From contig JACQCY010000051.1 of assembly GCA_016201355.1 (NCBI GenBank), positions 1-14,035 of the forward strand: a DNA stretch of 14,035 nucleotides, in the 5' to 3' direction. Both the position numbers and the translations under genes were made by a program. Positions 13,601-14,035 of the stretch are shown here, piece by piece. Under the pieces are notes generated by a model that searched no databases, was not told the DNA's origin, and saw only the letters and a list, made by a program, of their open reading frames with translations. This DNA comes from Candidatus Yonathbacteria bacterium (lineage in GTDB: Bacteria; Patescibacteriota; Minisyncoccia; Phycocordibacterales; UBA1550). Position 1 is the first letter of the stretch; the number at the start of each line of letters is the position of its first letter.

Positions 13601-14035
13601 GATCTTTCTCAAGTTGCGTTTTAAATTTCATCAAATCAAGTTTTTTGAAAATATTATAGATGGCTTCTGCCCCGACTTCAGCTTCAAAAGCGGTGCTGTA
13701 TTTGAGGGCGAACCGATGGTAAGCCATTTCATCGAGCACTCTTCCTTCGACAAGAGATTCGATTTCTTGTTTGCTGGACAAGAGAAGTTCTTTTAATTTT
13801 TCTCGACTTTTTTCATCAACGAGATTTTTAATTTTTGTTTTGTATTCTTGATCGATTTCTTTCATCAATCTCCCGCGCTCATCCTTGTTTACGCTCGTAA
13901 TGATGTACCCTGCGAAATAGATTACTTTTTCGAGATCGACGATAGATAGATTGAGGAGGAGCCCCATTCGTGACGGAATACTCCTGAAAAACCAAATGTG
14001 CGCTACCGGACTTGCGAGCTCAATATGACCCATCC
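10677..14035 (-). CDS. rpoC: DNA-directed RNA polymerase beta' subunit, 5'-truncated by window edge
   Basis: 1118 residues plus a partial codon; the gene continues past the right edge. The first Met in the frame (14033) is internal: MGHIELASPVAHIWFF and IPSRMGLLL are the usual RpoC sequence after the N-terminal zinc finger, which is outside. Landmarks in fragment numbering: LLGKRVDYSGRSVI (284-297), LNRAPTLHRLGIQAF (365-379), the catalytic Mg-binding NADFDGDQ (400-407), the bridge-helix/trigger-loop region with EYFVTTHGSRKGLADTALQTAKAGYLTRR, the second zinc site (C of EEDCKT, then CRTVYGICRKC), and AAQAIGEPGTQLTMRTFH. No frameshift, intein or large insertion seen. It ends with a charged tail. 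It is the first of the long minus-strand series leading into dnaG and rpoD. Confidence 0.97.
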   Translation of the reverse strand, partial: MGHIELASPVAHIWFFRSIPSRMGLLLNLSIVDLEKVIYFAGYIITSVNKDERGRLMKEIDQEYKTKIKNLVDEKSREKLKELLLSSKQEIESLVEGRVLDEMAYHRFALKYSTAFEAEVGAEAIYNIFKKLDLMKFKTQLEKDLERAGATDRQKVSKRLAIVNSMIKSGVRPEWMFLTSIPVIPPALRPMVALEGGRHATSDVNDLYRRVINRNNRLKKLKGIGAPEVILRNEKRILQEAVDSLIDNSIRRAQSAVMNKAQKRTLKSLADSLKGKQGLFRQNLLGKRVDYSGRSVIVVGPRLHLNQCGLPKHMALELFRPFVISKLLERELAYNIRGANKIIDDQVPEVWAILEKVIEGKYVLLNRAPTLHRLGIQAFHPILIEGNAIQVHPLVCTAFNADFDGDQMAVHVPLSDEAQKEAGDLMASNKNLLGPGSGDPIVNPKLDIPLGCYSMTKIVEGDKGEGKFFSTPNSAITAHDFGVVSYHAKIKVMGTETPKYKTFEGKVFETSVGRLLFNSVLPSNFPYVNKDITKKELENIIDEIINTHGIDATPAILDKIKDFGFKYVAKSGITWGIDEIKIPAEKQATITAAREEAEVTRGEYNEGLLSEDERYARTIEIWQDARNKIEKMMPGTLEKNGSVEDMLKSGARGSISQIVIMGGMYGLIVNTAGRTLDFPVIPSMKEGLSPVEYFVTTHGSRKGLADTALQTAKAGYLTRRIVDVAQDAIITEEDCKTKEGKNIKKENLVGFDIPFAQNLRGRTIAEDLKTANGAVLFEKGHLMTKKDAQKAEALGITSALVRSPLICRTVYGICRKCYGLDTGRNEFIKIGEPVGVIAAQAIGEPGTQLTMRTFHAGGVASAGGDITMGLPRVEEIFERRMPKSLAIVSHTNGVVTEVMKDEKKLKIVILPTEGESKKKGDAMEYETSMKRTSFVKIGDTVNKGQLLSDGSADIDEVFQYAGKDAAEDYIITEILKIYELQGASISHKHIEVIIRQMFSRLKIRESMDSSFNAGEIVEQGEFIKENKRAEAAGGQKAKAEPVVLGISEVALTTKSWLSAASFENTTRILINTAICGKVDTLRGLKENVIIGNLIPAGTGFGSHQNKDRLPGDKQEETV

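Noticed and set aside
1..14035. CRISPR array, tRNA, rRNA, prophage or transposase genes, or a cryptic defence system
   Set aside because: All space is taken by recognised core genes and gaps under about 190 bases. No direct-repeat array, cloverleaf or mobile-element protein was seen.

Overview
The window looks like ordinary core chromosome of a Candidatus Patescibacteria (CPR) bacterium, most likely of the Parcubacteria/Paceibacteria type. This rests on short A/T-rich intergenic gaps filled with palindromic repeats, near-absence of Shine-Dalgarno sequences before strong core genes, a lysine-rich N-terminal tail on the primary sigma factor, and a compact SUF locus without sufD. TGA is used as a stop (sufS), so the recoded-UGA CPR lineages are unlikely. 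The taxonomic call is inference.

Layout. Positions 1-192 hold the first 64 codons of tgt (queuine/preQ1 tRNA-ribosyltransferase, minus strand). Divergent from it is a 50-residue, extremely charged orphan protein (276-428, +) with its own promoter, the only strong Shine-Dalgarno in the window, and an intrinsic terminator overlapping its last codons. A 28-bp perfect hairpin (502-560) separates it from a ROK-family kinase (575-1414, -) and the ribosome-assembly GTPase engB (1507-2079, -). A membrane-anchored DsbA-type thiol oxidoreductase (2184-2918, +) is transcribed divergently from engB.

From 3032 to the right edge everything is on the minus strand. In transcription order: rpoC (5' end outside the window), dnaG, rpoD, sufB, sufS, sufU, sufC and a DUF59/SufT-like gene, closed by a long bidirectional hairpin terminator facing the dsbA-like gene. 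The core polymerase, primase and primary sigma genes thus lie directly upstream of an iron-sulfur cluster assembly locus: SufS supplies sulfur, SufU accepts it, SufB with SufC forms the scaffold/ATPase, and the DUF59 protein probably helps maturation or delivery. No sufD is present.

The genes themselves are conventional. I found no clear new protein system. The most interesting material is non-coding: (1) two copies, in opposite orientation, of a hairpin element with conserved outer stem and loop but compensatory changes in the inner stem (2953-3031 and 5944-6011); (2) three good copies and one decayed copy of an A/T-rich palindromic element in intergenic gaps; (3) a separate 28-bp perfect hairpin. 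No intergenic gap exceeds about 185 bases, and no tRNA, rRNA, CRISPR array or transposase gene was seen.
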